NCBI GenBank assembly: GCA_020637165.1
Contig: JACJWN010000016.1
Coordinates: 1 to 36,838, forward strand
Reading direction: 5' to 3'
Source: Mycolicibacterium sp.
GTDB taxonomy: Bacteria; Actinomycetota; Actinomycetes; Mycobacteriales; Mycobacteriaceae
DNA: 36,838 nt
Made by a program: the position numbers and the translations under genes. The notes under the pieces are model-generated. The model had not been told where the DNA came from. It ran no database searches and saw nothing but the letters and a program-made list of their open reading frames with translations. Shown here piece by piece: positions 1 through 7,677 of this stretch. Numbering within the stretch: the stretch's first letter is position 1; each line of letters begins with the position of its first letter.

Positions 1-13
1 CCGAGGAGAAGCT

Positions 14-271
14 GTGTTGACCACCTCTCGTCTGACATCCAAGGTCGCACTCCTGGCCGGGACGGCCGCCATCGTCGGTATGGCGACCATGACCGCCTGC
101 GGCAGCGACAAGGAGACCCCGAACGACACCAAGGCCCCCACCAGCGCCCCCCAGTCGCCGGCCTCGCTGACGCCCACCGAGAAGAAGAACGTTGGCTCGT
201 TCGCACCGTCCATGACGGCGGACAAGGCCCCGACCCGGGTGCCCGGCAGGGAAGGCAGACTGCGGCCATAG
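14..271 (+). CDS. small secreted lipoprotein
   Basis: This 85-residue protein has an N-terminal hydrophobic segment (about residues 9-28) ending in a lipobox-like MTAC, so it is probably lipidated on that Cys and anchored outside the membrane. The rest is a short Pro/Thr/Ser/Lys-rich tail with no recognisable domain. The start is GTG at 14 or TTG at 17; a GAGGAG ribosome site lies at 3-8. It resembles in style the small mycobacterial lipoproteins with a low-complexity tail, but I cannot assign a function. The gene lies at the window edge, so any upstream operon partner is not visible. Confidence 0.6.
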   Translation: MLTTSRLTSKVALLAGTAAIVGMATMTACGSDKETPNDTKAPTSAPQSPASLTPTEKKNVGSFAPSMTADKAPTRVPGREGRLRP

Positions 272-407
272 CTCCGCTGTCCGCGTGGGTCGGCGCCGCG
301 CCACATGAAACTGTCCAGGGACGTGCTGCCCCTCGGAAGCTTCAACACCGGGACTGCCGTCCAGAACCGACCGCGAACCGCGGAACAGTTCACGTATCAG
401 ATCGGCC

Positions 408-413
408 TACAAT
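408..413 (+). promoter_or_regulatory. -10 element TACAAT, leaderless promoter
   Basis: TACAAT ends 7 nt before the ATG at 421. That is the usual distance from a mycobacterial -10 (TAnnnT) to +1, so transcription would start on the A of the start codon. No Shine-Dalgarno sequence is seen in the intervening CGCAACC. No convincing -35 was found. Confidence 0.5.
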
Positions 414-420
414 CGCAACC

Positions 421-762
421 ATGAGGTTCTTCGGGCGTTTGCTCACTGTCGCCGCCGTCCCTGCCGCCGCTGCGGCCGTTGTCACCGCCGCGCCGGCACA
501 GGCAGACCCCGACATCGACTTCGCCAACCAGCTGCACTCCTACGGCATCTACGGGCAGCGCGACTACAACGCGTGGCTCGGCAAGATCGCCTGCAAACGA
601 CTGGACCGCGGAGTTGACCCCGACGCCTACGCATCGGAGGCGTTCATCGCCCGCAACCTTGCCAGGGACACCACCCAGACCCAGGCCTGGCAGTTCCTCG
701 GCGCGGCCATCAGCATCTACTGCCCGGGCAATATCGCCGTCCTGCAAAACGCGGCCCGCTGA
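421..762 (+). CDS. DUF732-type secreted protein
   Basis: This 113-residue exported protein has a Sec signal peptide at residues 1-28 (hydrophobic stretch, then APAQA before DPD). The mature helical domain has two cysteines, C58 and C101, which probably form a disulfide. The pattern fits the DUF732 family, which is abundant in mycobacteria and of unknown function: DxxFxxxLxxxGI near the start, then Cys, then a C-terminal Cys-Pro. The ATG at 421 sits exactly 7 nt after TACAAT (408-413), suggesting a leaderless transcript. It precedes the carotenoid operon by 160 bp, separated by a strong hairpin. Confidence 0.75.
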   Translation: MRFFGRLLTVAAVPAAAAAVVTAAPAQADPDIDFANQLHSYGIYGQRDYNAWLGKIACKRLDRGVDPDAYASEAFIARNLARDTTQTQAWQFLGAAISIYCPGNIAVLQNAAR

Positions 763-769
763 CTCTGCG

Positions 770-799
770 ATCCGGTCCGAGGGAATCCGGTCTGAGGGT
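770..799 (+). repeat. 15-bp tandem duplication before crtE
   Basis: Two adjacent 15-bp units, ATCCGGTCCGAGGGA and ATCCGGTCTGAGGGT, match at 13 of 15 positions. They lie just after the DUF732 gene's stop codon. The repeat resembles the duplications at the crtE/crtI, crtB/crtYc and crtT/crtU junctions. Confidence 0.6.
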
Positions 800-800
800 T

Positions 801-830
801 TGCCGACGCCGACGGTGACGTCGGTCGGCA
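801..830 (+). terminator. strong hairpin between DUF732 gene and crtE
   Basis: The left arm TGCCGACGCCGACG pairs with CGTCGGTCGGCA around a GTGA loop, giving about 12 base pairs with a 2-nt bulge. No U-tract follows. It may be an intrinsic-like terminator for the upstream gene, or a structured 5' leader of the carotenoid operon. The sequence cannot decide between these. Confidence 0.4.
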
Positions 831-922
831 TTCCTTACACGGGAGTGACCATCGGGGATTCCGGCGGGCGCGTAGAGCCCGGATCGTCTTCAATGGACGG
901 GGGCGAGGAAAGCCCGGGGAAC

Positions 923-2092
923 ATGGAGCGGAAGTTGCGCGCAGTTAACACTTCGCCGGTCGGTGGTGGGGCCGCCCCGGTCGGCCTGGTGCCTGCGGCG
1001 CCGGGGCCCGAGTTCGAGTTCTGGCGCAGCGGAGTGCGCCAGCGGGCACTGGCCCACGTCGCTGAGTTCGTGCAGAACCGTTGCCTGCCGCAACTGACCC
1101 GCACCGGGGTCGAGGTCACCGGCGACGTGTTGACCGGGCTTCTCGACGGCGGCAAATGCCTGCGGTCGACCTTCATGTACCTGGGCTGGCTGTGCGGTGG
1201 AAAGACCGACCGGACCCGTCTGGACGGCACCGCCGACGATGCCGCCGCCCTGCGGGCCTCAGCCGGTCTGGAGTTGCTGCACGCGTTCGCGTTGCTGCAG
1301 GACGACGTCATGGACGATTCCCCGCTGCGGCGTGGGCGGCCCGCGGCGCACGTACGCTTCGATCGGTGGCATCGTGAGAACGGATTGTCCGGTTCGCCGG
1401 AGCGCTTCGGCGTCTCGCTGGCGATCCTGCTCTCCGATCTGTGCCTGGTCTGGGCCGAGCAAATGATGCGCGACAGCGGGGTGCCCGCCGAGGCGCTGGC
1501 CCGGGCCTGGCCGCACTACGACGCCATGCGGATCGAACTGGCAGTCGGACAATGCGCCGACGTGGCCAACGACGCCGGGGCGCTGCCCACCCTGGATGCG
1601 GTGCTCGACGTGGCCCGACGCAAATCGGGCAACTACACGGTCCGGCGGCCGCTGGAGATCGGTGCGGCGATGGCGGGTCGCGACGATCTGATCGGCGCAC
1701 TCGGCGCCTACGGCAGCGCCGTGGGAGAGGCATTCCAGATGCGCGATGACATCCTCGGGGTGTTCGGCTCGCCGTCGGTGACCGGCAAGCCCGCCGGCGG
1801 TGATCTCGCTGAGCGCAAGGCCACCAGCGTGGTGGTGGCCGCCCAGCGGATGGCGACCCCGGCGATCCGCCGTCAGTTCTCCGATCTGATGGCCGCCGAG
1901 GATCTCGACGACGCCGATATCTCCCGGTGGCGTTCGCTGATTGTCGCCACTGGGGCGCCGGAGTGGATCGAGGAACTGATTGCGGCTCGGGTGGCGGATG
2001 CCCAACGGCAGGTGTGCGACGACCGGATCGACGAGTGGGTGCAGCGGACCCTGGCCGATATGGCCACGGCCTGCACGCTGCGCATGACCTGA
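923..2092 (+). CDS. crtE: geranylgeranyl diphosphate synthase
   Basis: This is a polyprenyl synthetase of about 389 residues that condenses IPP with allylic diphosphates to GGPP, the C20 carotenoid precursor. The first aspartate-rich motif DDVMDD is at residues 127-132, followed by SPLRRGRP. The second lies in FQMRDDILGVFG (DD at 275-276), with GKPAGGDL just after. The reading frame is open far upstream, but coding-like sequence begins near 890-920. I chose ATG 923 because a GAGGAAAG site lies about 10 nt upstream; ATG 893 is the alternative. It is the first gene of the carotenoid operon. A row of four tandem repeats separates it from crtI. Confidence 0.93.
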   Translation: MERKLRAVNTSPVGGGAAPVGLVPAAPGPEFEFWRSGVRQRALAHVAEFVQNRCLPQLTRTGVEVTGDVLTGLLDGGKCLRSTFMYLGWLCGGKTDRTRLDGTADDAAALRASAGLELLHAFALLQDDVMDDSPLRRGRPAAHVRFDRWHRENGLSGSPERFGVSLAILLSDLCLVWAEQMMRDSGVPAEALARAWPHYDAMRIELAVGQCADVANDAGALPTLDAVLDVARRKSGNYTVRRPLEIGAAMAGRDDLIGALGAYGSAVGEAFQMRDDILGVFGSPSVTGKPAGGDLAERKATSVVVAAQRMATPAIRRQFSDLMAAEDLDDADISRWRSLIVATGAPEWIEELIAARVADAQRQVCDDRIDEWVQRTLADMATACTLRMT

Positions 2093-2151
2093 CGGCGAGA
2101 GATTTGGACGGCGAGAGATTTGGGCACGAGAGATTTGGGCACGAGAGATTG
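2091..2151 (+). repeat. four tandem 14-16-bp repeats, crtE/crtI junction
   Basis: The units are GACGGCGAGAGATTTG (2091-2106 and 2107-2122), GGCACGAGAGATTTG (2123-2137) and GGCACGAGAGATTG (2138-2151). All share the core CGAGAGATT. The array starts inside the crtE stop codon and ends 6 nt before the crtI GTG, so it fills the whole intergenic gap. Each unit contains a purine-rich GAGAGA stretch that might act as a weak ribosome site. Confidence 0.9.
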
Positions 2152-2157
2152 GGTTGA

Positions 2158-3702
2158 GTGATGCGAACCGTTCCAGGTAGTACCGACCACGTCGTCGTGG
2201 TGGGAGCCGGGCTTTCCGGGCTGTCGGCGGCCCTGCAGCTGGCCGGGCGCGGGCGGTCGGTCACCGTCGTTGAGCGGCATGGGTTCCCGGGTGGACGGGT
2301 CGGCCAGGCCGACATCCGCGGCTATCGGATCGACACCGGGGCCACCGTACTGACCATGCCGGACATCATTGAGGAGGCCTTCGATGCCGTCGGCGCCTCG
2401 ATGGCCGACCACCTCGACCTGATGCCGCTGGACCCGGCCTACCGGGCCTCGTTCGCCGACGGCAGCACCCTGGACGTGCACACCGACGCCGCGGCGATGA
2501 CCGCGGCCATCGAGAAGTTCGCCGGGGCCGAGCAGGCCGCCGGCTATCAGCGGCTGCGGCAGTGGCTGACCCAGCTCTACACCCTGGAGATCGACGGTTT
2601 CATCGGATCCAACTTCTCCTCGCCGCTGTCGTTGCTGACCCCCCAGCTGGCCCGGTTGGCCGCCCTGGGCGGATTCCGCGGCTGGGAGAAGATGGTGGGC
2701 CGCTTCATCACCGACGAGCGGGTGCAGCGGATCTTCACCTTCCAAGCGCTCTACGCGGGCGTACCGCCGCAACAGGCGCTGGCCGCCTACGCGGTGATCG
2801 CCTATATGGACACCGTCGCCGGGGTGTACTTCCCACGCGGCGGCATGCGGGCGGTCCCCGAGGGCCTGGCCGCCGCCGCGGCCGCGGCCGGCGTGCAGTT
2901 CCGGTACGGCTCCAGCGTCACCCGCCTGGAGCGGTCCGGTTCGCGGGTCAGCGCGGTGTGCACCGACTCCGGCGACCGGATCGCCTGCGACGCGGTTGTT
3001 CTCACCACCGAGCTGCCGCTGACCTACCAGCTGCTGGGCCGCGCGCCCCGTCGCCCCATCGCCCTGCGGCCGGCTCCCTCGGCTCTGGTCATGCACGTCG
3101 GCATCCCCGCGGTCGGGGACGCCTTGGCGCATCACAACATCAGCTTCGGGGGGAAGTGGTCGCAGACCTTCGACGAGATCATCGACCGGGGCGTGCTGAT
3201 GAGCGATCCGTCGCTGCTGGTCACCAGGCCGACCGCGGGTGACCCCAGCCTCGCCCCGGCAGGCCGCGACCTGCTCTACGTGTTGGCGCCCTGCCCGAAC
3301 CTCGAGGTGGGGAAGATCAACTGGACCGCCCAGGGTGACCGCTACGCCCGGCAGGTGCTCGACTGCGCGGTCGACCGGCTGATTCCCGAACTGGCCACCT
3401 CCGTTCTCGACGACGCCGACGTCCTTGACGTCGTCACCCCGGCGGACTGGGCCCGCCAGGGTATGACGGCGGGCACGCCCTTCGCCCTGGCGCACACCTT
3501 CCCTCAAACCGGGCCGTTCCGCCCCGCCAACCTGGTTCGCGGTGTCGACAACGCGGTGCTGGCCGGCGGGTCGACAGTGCCCGGGGTCGGCGTGCCGACG
3601 GCGCTGCTGTCCGGCCGATTGGCCGCCGAGCGGATCACCGGGCCCCCTGGGCGCCCCGCCGTGCGCACCATCACCGGCTCGGCCAAGCGGGTGGGGGCAT
3701 GA
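2158..3702 (+). CDS. crtI: phytoene desaturase (lycopene-forming)
   Basis: This 514-residue FAD-dependent desaturase would convert phytoene to lycopene. The N-terminal dinucleotide-binding fold reads VVVVGAGLSGLSAALQLAGRG and is followed by ERHGFPGGRVG. The C-terminal signature GGSTVPGVGVPTALLSGRLA is typical of the CrtI family. The start is GTG 2158 or the adjacent ATG 2161; no strong ribosome site is seen apart from the purine-rich tandem repeats just upstream. Its TGA overlaps the crtB start (ATGA at 3699), implying translational coupling. Confidence 0.95.
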   Translation: MMRTVPGSTDHVVVVGAGLSGLSAALQLAGRGRSVTVVERHGFPGGRVGQADIRGYRIDTGATVLTMPDIIEEAFDAVGASMADHLDLMPLDPAYRASFADGSTLDVHTDAAAMTAAIEKFAGAEQAAGYQRLRQWLTQLYTLEIDGFIGSNFSSPLSLLTPQLARLAALGGFRGWEKMVGRFITDERVQRIFTFQALYAGVPPQQALAAYAVIAYMDTVAGVYFPRGGMRAVPEGLAAAAAAAGVQFRYGSSVTRLERSGSRVSAVCTDSGDRIACDAVVLTTELPLTYQLLGRAPRRPIALRPAPSALVMHVGIPAVGDALAHHNISFGGKWSQTFDEIIDRGVLMSDPSLLVTRPTAGDPSLAPAGRDLLYVLAPCPNLEVGKINWTAQGDRYARQVLDCAVDRLIPELATSVLDDADVLDVVTPADWARQGMTAGTPFALAHTFPQTGPFRPANLVRGVDNAVLAGGSTVPGVGVPTALLSGRLAAERITGPPGRPAVRTITGSAKRVGA

Positions 3703-4628
3703 TCAACACCGAACTGCACGCCGCCGGGATCTCCGACGAGCGCCTGCGCGAGTCCTACCGGTACTGCCGCCGGCTCAACGCCGAGCACGGACGCACCTAC
3801 TTCCTTGCGACCCGGTTGCTGACCCCGTCGCAACGGCCGGCGGTGCATGCGTTGTACGGATTCGCCCGCTACGCCGACGACATCCTCGACGACCTGCAGT
3901 CCGACGCGAGCGTCGACGAACGGGCGGCGCGGCTCGAACGGCTGGCATCGAAGTTTGTCGACGGCGACGAGGCCAGCGAACCGGTGCTGCCCGCGGTCCT
4001 GCACACCGCCCGCACCTACCAGATCCCGCTGGGCCTGTTCGACGAGTTCCTGGCGTCGATGCGGATGGACCTGACCGTGACGGACTATCCGGACCGGGCC
4101 GCACTCAACGCCTACATGCGCGGATCGGCAGAGGTGATCGGCCTGCAGATGCTGCCCATCCTGGGCACGGTGGGCCCGCTGCGCGACGCCGAGCCCGCGG
4201 CCGAAGCTCTGGGCCGGGCCTTCCAGCTGACCAATTTCCTGCGGGATGTCAACGAGGACCTGCAGCGCAACCGCGTCTACCTGCCGGCCGACGAGTTGGC
4301 CGCGTTCGGGGTGGACCGCGACCTTCTGCTGTGGTGTCAGCGCAACGCCCGCACCGATCCCCGGGTCCGTCAGGCGCTGGTCTCCCAGCACGCGATCACC
4401 CGGGCCATCTACCGGGAGGCGCACAAGGGCATTGCCCTGCTGGCGCCACAGTCCCGGCCGTGCGTCACCGCGGCATTCACCCTGTACTCGGAGATCCTCG
4501 ACCGGATCGAGGAGACAGACTTCGCGGTGTTCAGCGAACGGGCGTCGGTCGGCATGGGCCGTCGACTGCAGGTGTTCACCGGCGGACTGGTCCGGGCCCG
4601 GCGGGCCCGCCGGGCCGCGGCCGCCTGA
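3699..4628 (+). CDS. crtB: phytoene synthase
   Basis: This 309-residue squalene/phytoene synthase family enzyme joins two GGPP head to head to make phytoene. Both aspartate-rich motifs are present: YADDILDDL near residues 58-66, and RDVNEDLQRNRVYLP near residue 185. The order crtE-crtI-crtB is a common actinobacterial arrangement. The start codon overlaps the crtI stop, and a tandem repeat separates the gene from crtYc. Confidence 0.95.
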   Translation: MINTELHAAGISDERLRESYRYCRRLNAEHGRTYFLATRLLTPSQRPAVHALYGFARYADDILDDLQSDASVDERAARLERLASKFVDGDEASEPVLPAVLHTARTYQIPLGLFDEFLASMRMDLTVTDYPDRAALNAYMRGSAEVIGLQMLPILGTVGPLRDAEPAAEALGRAFQLTNFLRDVNEDLQRNRVYLPADELAAFGVDRDLLLWCQRNARTDPRVRQALVSQHAITRAIYREAHKGIALLAPQSRPCVTAAFTLYSEILDRIEETDFAVFSERASVGMGRRLQVFTGGLVRARRARRAAAA

Positions 4629-4680
4629 GTCTCGGGTCCGATACTGAGTCGTGGTCTCATGCTGAGTCGTGGTCTGATGG
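4626..4680 (+). repeat. tandem ~18-bp repeats, crtB/crtYc junction
   Basis: Three adjacent units each begin with TGAGTC: 4626-4644 (diverged, 19 bp, includes the crtB stop), TGAGTCGTGGTCTCATGC at 4645-4662, and TGAGTCGTGGTCTGATGG at 4663-4680. The last two match at 16 of 18 positions. They fill the gap up to the crtYc ATG at 4688. The first TGA is the crtB stop, so the duplications appear to have copied the end of the gene. Confidence 0.85.
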
Positions 4681-4687
4681 GGGCCTG

Positions 4688-5035
4688 ATGGACAAGTGGC
4701 AATATCTGCTGCTCCTCGGGGGCTGCCTGCTGATCACCCTGCCGTTGGAGTTCCTCGGCGGCGGTGTCTACCGGCAGCCGCGTCGGTTGGCCCGGTCACT
4801 GGCTCCGGTTCTGGTGGTGTTCCTGGTATGGGACGCGATCGCCATCGTCGCCGACGTCTGGCACTACAACCCGCAATACATCAGCGGTATCAACGTGCCG
4901 TTCATGCCACTGGAGGAATTTTTGTTCTTCATCGTGATCCCGATCTGTGGGCTGCTGACGTACACGACGGTCAGCGCGGGCCTGGTGTGGTTGCGGCAGT
5001 TGCGGGACAAGACGGCCGAACGGAGCCGCCGGTGA
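4688..5035 (+). CDS. crtYc: lycopene beta-cyclase subunit CrtYc
   Basis: This 115-residue membrane protein has about three hydrophobic segments (residues 5-24, 40-57 and 77-100). It carries the PLEEFLFF motif at 74-81 (E76/E77), characteristic of the heterodimeric actinobacterial lycopene cyclase. With CrtYd it should cyclise the ends of lycopene to beta-ionone rings. I chose ATG 4688 because the protein then begins directly before the first membrane segment. The TGA overlaps the crtYd GTG (GTGA at 5032). Confidence 0.9.
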   Translation: MDKWQYLLLLGGCLLITLPLEFLGGGVYRQPRRLARSLAPVLVVFLVWDAIAIVADVWHYNPQYISGINVPFMPLEEFLFFIVIPICGLLTYTTVSAGLVWLRQLRDKTAERSRR

Positions 5036-5361
5036 CCGGACTGGGATACACGCTGCCCGCGGTGCTGTCGGTGATCGTGGTGTGCGTGCTGGAGTTGAAG
5101 GTGCTGCGCACCGGGCTGTTCCGCAAGCCGGCCTACTGGATTTCGATGCTGATCGTGCTGGGTTTCCAAGTTCCCGTCGATGGCTGGCTGACCAAGCTGT
5201 CCGCCCCGATCGTGCTCTACAACGAGAGGCACAACTCCGGTCTGCGCTTCCCGTGGGACATTCCGGTGGAGGACTTCCTGTTCGGTTGGTCGCTGGTGAC
5301 CGCCGTGCTGTTGCTGTGGGTCAAGCAGGGCCAGTCCCAGAAGAGCGGGAGCCAGCGATGA
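5032..5361 (+). CDS. crtYd: lycopene beta-cyclase subunit CrtYd
   Basis: This 109-residue partner of CrtYc has hydrophobic segments near residues 7-22, 36-47 and 82-97, and the matching motif PVEDFLFG at 78-85. The two halves correspond to the domains of fused archaeal and fungal cyclases. The start GTG at 5032 overlaps the crtYc stop, and the stop overlaps the next gene's ATG (ATGA at 5358), so equimolar coupled translation is likely. Confidence 0.9.
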   Translation: MTGLGYTLPAVLSVIVVCVLELKVLRTGLFRKPAYWISMLIVLGFQVPVDGWLTKLSAPIVLYNERHNSGLRFPWDIPVEDFLFGWSLVTAVLLLWVKQGQSQKSGSQR

Positions 5362-6119
5362 GCGGAATGCCCAAGGCGGGCCTGCGCCGGGCCGAGGTCC
5401 CGGAAGCCTTCGACGTCGGTGCGGCGGCCTATGACCGGCTGGTCGGGGCCAATCCGGGCTACCACGACCATCTGCGGATTTCGGCGCGCCGGATGCGGAT
5501 TCCCGGGGGCGGGCGGGGATTGCGCCTGCTCGACGCCGGTTGCGGAACGGGCGCGTCGACCGCTGCGCTACTCGAGGCCGCGCCGCACGCCGAGATCGTC
5601 GCGGTGGACGCCTCGGCGGGCATGCTGGAGCAGGCGGCGGCCAAGACCTGGCCGGACACGGTGCGCTTCGTGCACACCCCGATCGAGGCGCTCGCCGAGG
5701 CCGGGGTCGAAGGGCCTTTCGACGGCATCCTGGCCGCTTACCTGCTGCGCAACCTCGCCGATCCGGACTCCCAACTGCGCCGGTTCCGCGACCTGCTGCG
5801 CCCGGGCGCGACGCTGGCGGTGCACGAGTACTCGGTGCGCGATTCCGCAGCGGCCCAAGCGATCTGGAACGCCGTCTGCTGGGCGATCATCATTCCCGCG
5901 GGCCGGCGCAAGACCGGTGACGGCACCCTCTACCGCCATCTGTGGCGCAGCGTGAACACCTTCGACGGTGCCGCGGACTTCCAGCGCCGCATGGTCGCGG
6001 CGGGTTTCACCGGCGTGCACAGCGAAACGATGCCGGGCTGGCAGCGCAATATCGTGCACACTTTCCTGGCCGACGCCCCTCGATTGACAGACGCCCCTCG
6101 ATTGAAAGGTCAGGGATGA
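5358..6119 (+). CDS. crtT: SAM-dependent methyltransferase of carotenoid operon (CrtT-like)
   Basis: This 253-residue class I methyltransferase has motif I LLDAGCGTGASTAALL near residues 55-70 and an acidic strand end IVAVDASAGML. It is UbiE/MenG-like in style. Its place between crtYcd and crtU matches the gene called crtT in actinobacterial isorenieratene clusters such as that of Streptomyces griseus; its reaction there is not settled to my knowledge. The C-terminus carries a duplicated DAPRL-(T/K) segment created by an 18-bp tandem repeat. Start and stop both overlap neighbours by ATGA. Confidence 0.8.
   Translation: MSGMPKAGLRRAEVPEAFDVGAAAYDRLVGANPGYHDHLRISARRMRIPGGGRGLRLLDAGCGTGASTAALLEAAPHAEIVAVDASAGMLEQAAAKTWPDTVRFVHTPIEALAEAGVEGPFDGILAAYLLRNLADPDSQLRRFRDLLRPGATLAVHEYSVRDSAAAQAIWNAVCWAIIIPAGRRKTGDGTLYRHLWRSVNTFDGAADFQRRMVAAGFTGVHSETMPGWQRNIVHTFLADAPRLTDAPRLKGQG
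6072..6107 (+). repeat. 18-bp tandem duplication at 3' end of crtT
   Basis: GACGCCCCTCGATTGACA at 6072-6089 is followed directly by GACGCCCCTCGATTGAAA at 6090-6107 (17 of 18 identical). The unit is a multiple of three, so the crtT frame is kept and the peptide DAPRL is doubled 12 nt before the stop. Confidence 0.9.
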
Positions 6120-7663
6120 AAGATCCCCGCCGGGTCATCCACCCCGGTCCGTCCGGGCTGCCCCATGCCGGAGCGCTGGCGGCCGTTCCGCACGTCGTGG
6201 TCATCGGAGCCGGGATCGCAGGGCTGGCGGCCGCGGCCGGACTCGCCGAACGCGGTGTCTCCGTCGAGGTCCTCGAGCGCCAGCCGAACCTCGGTGGGCG
6301 GGTGGCCGGCTGGACCGAACCGCTGGAGGACGGCCCGCTGGCCGGCACGGAGGTGGCCAACAATCGCGGCTTCCACGCCTTCTTCCGGCAGTACTACAAC
6401 CTGCGCGAGTTGTTGCGGCGCAGCGATCCGCACCTGCGGCGGCTGCACGCGGTCGAGGACTACCCGCTGGTCGACGGCCAGGGCCGCCGCGACACCTTCC
6501 GCGGACTGCCGCAGAGCCCGCCGTGGAACGCGCTGGTGTTCGCGCTGCGCAGTCCGACTTTCCGGTTCCGGGACATGCTGCGGCTCAACGGGATCGCCGC
6601 GGCGCCGCTGGTCTCGGTCTCGGTACCGGGTATCTACGAGCGTCTCGACGACCGCGATGCCGGAACGTTCCTCGACCAGATCAACTTTCCGCGGGCGGCC
6701 CGTCACCTGGCTTTCGAGGTCTTCGCCCGCAGCTTCTTCGCCCGGCCGGAGCGGCTGTCGGCGGCCGAGTTGGCGGCGATGTTCCACATCTACTTCCTCG
6801 GCTCCAGCGAGGGGCTGGTCTTCGATGTGGCGGAGTCGAACTTCGACACCGCGCTGTGGAACCCGCTGGGGGACTACCTGACCGGATGCGGCGTCCGGTT
6901 CCACACCGGGGTGTCGGTCAGCTCGATCGAGTCGGGCGGTCCCAAACGGCTGCGGGTGCACGCCGACGACGGCAGGTCGATCGACGCGGACGGCGTGGTG
7001 CTGGCGGCCGATGTCGCCGGGCTGCAGGGCATCGTGGCCGCCTCGACGGGTCTGGGCGACGAGTCCTGGCGGCAGCGGGTGGCGGCCATGGAGGTCGCGC
7101 CGCCGTTCTTGGTACAACGCCTGTGGCTGGACGCGCCGGTGGAACCCGACCGCCCGGCGTTCCTTGGTACCGGCGGACTGGAACCGGTCGACAACATCAG
7201 CGTGGTGAGCAGCTACGAGCGCGAGGCCGCCGACTGGGCGCGCGCGCAGGGCGGTTCGGTGGTGGAGGTGCACTCCTACTCGGTGCCGGCGGACGCCCCG
7301 CTGGAGGGCCTGCGCGAGCGCATGCTGGCCCGCCTGCACCAGCTCTACCCTGAGACCGCGCGGGCCGGCATCGTGGCCGAGCGGATGCTCTACAAGCAGG
7401 ACTGCCCGCTGTTCTCCCCGGGATCCTTCGCCGGCCGACCCACCGTCGAGACGCCGGTCGACGGCCTGATGCTGGCCGGTGACGGAATCCGTATCGACCT
7501 GCCGGTAGCCTTGATGGAGCGGGCGGCGACCACTGGCTGGTCGGCCGCCAACCGGCTGCTCGCCGACTGGGGTGTCTCCGGGCACACCCTGTATACCGTT
7601 CCCGTGCGGGGACGGTCCCCGGTGCTGCGGAAGCTGGCGGAGAAAGGCGCGCGCACGAGATGA
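6116..7663 (+). CDS. crtU: CrtU-type carotene desaturase/methyltransferase
   Basis: This 515-residue FAD protein is related to phytoene desaturases. The N-terminal Rossmann motif HVVVIGAGIAGLAAAAGLAE starts near residue 26. It is followed by ERQPNLGGRV and by NRGFHAFFRQYYNLRELL, a segment I associate with the CrtU family. The C-terminal flavin-binding part reads DGLMLAGDGIRIDLPVALMERA. CrtU turns beta-ionone rings into trimethylphenyl rings by desaturation and methyl migration, so the operon should make isorenieratene-type carotenoids. The ATG at 6116 overlaps the crtT stop, and the stop at 7661 lies in an ATGA that begins a 5-codon minigene. Confidence 0.87.
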   Translation: MKDPRRVIHPGPSGLPHAGALAAVPHVVVIGAGIAGLAAAAGLAERGVSVEVLERQPNLGGRVAGWTEPLEDGPLAGTEVANNRGFHAFFRQYYNLRELLRRSDPHLRRLHAVEDYPLVDGQGRRDTFRGLPQSPPWNALVFALRSPTFRFRDMLRLNGIAAAPLVSVSVPGIYERLDDRDAGTFLDQINFPRAARHLAFEVFARSFFARPERLSAAELAAMFHIYFLGSSEGLVFDVAESNFDTALWNPLGDYLTGCGVRFHTGVSVSSIESGGPKRLRVHADDGRSIDADGVVLAADVAGLQGIVAASTGLGDESWRQRVAAMEVAPPFLVQRLWLDAPVEPDRPAFLGTGGLEPVDNISVVSSYEREAADWARAQGGSVVEVHSYSVPADAPLEGLRERMLARLHQLYPETARAGIVAERMLYKQDCPLFSPGSFAGRPTVETPVDGLMLAGDGIRIDLPVALMERAATTGWSAANRLLADWGVSGHTLYTVPVRGRSPVLRKLAEKGARTR

Positions 7664-7677
7664 GCCTTCATCAATGA
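7660..7677 (+). other. 5-codon minigene / duplicated start region
   Basis: ATGAGCCT at 7660 and ATGAGTCT at 7674 are near copies 14 bp apart. The first ATG overlaps the crtU stop (ATGA), as at most other junctions, but reads only five codons (M-S-L-H-Q) before a TGA. That TGA overlaps the second ATG, which starts the Rieske gene. This looks like a duplicated or displaced start that keeps translational coupling through a tiny relay ORF. Confidence 0.45.

Noticed and set aside
801-922. SigF promoter for the carotenoid operon
   Set aside because: A GTTT is present near 798, but no GGGTAT-like -10 at the right spacing.
2091-2151. CRISPR-like array
   Set aside because: The units are 14-16 bp and directly abutting with no spacers, and there are no cas genes; it is a plain tandem repeat.
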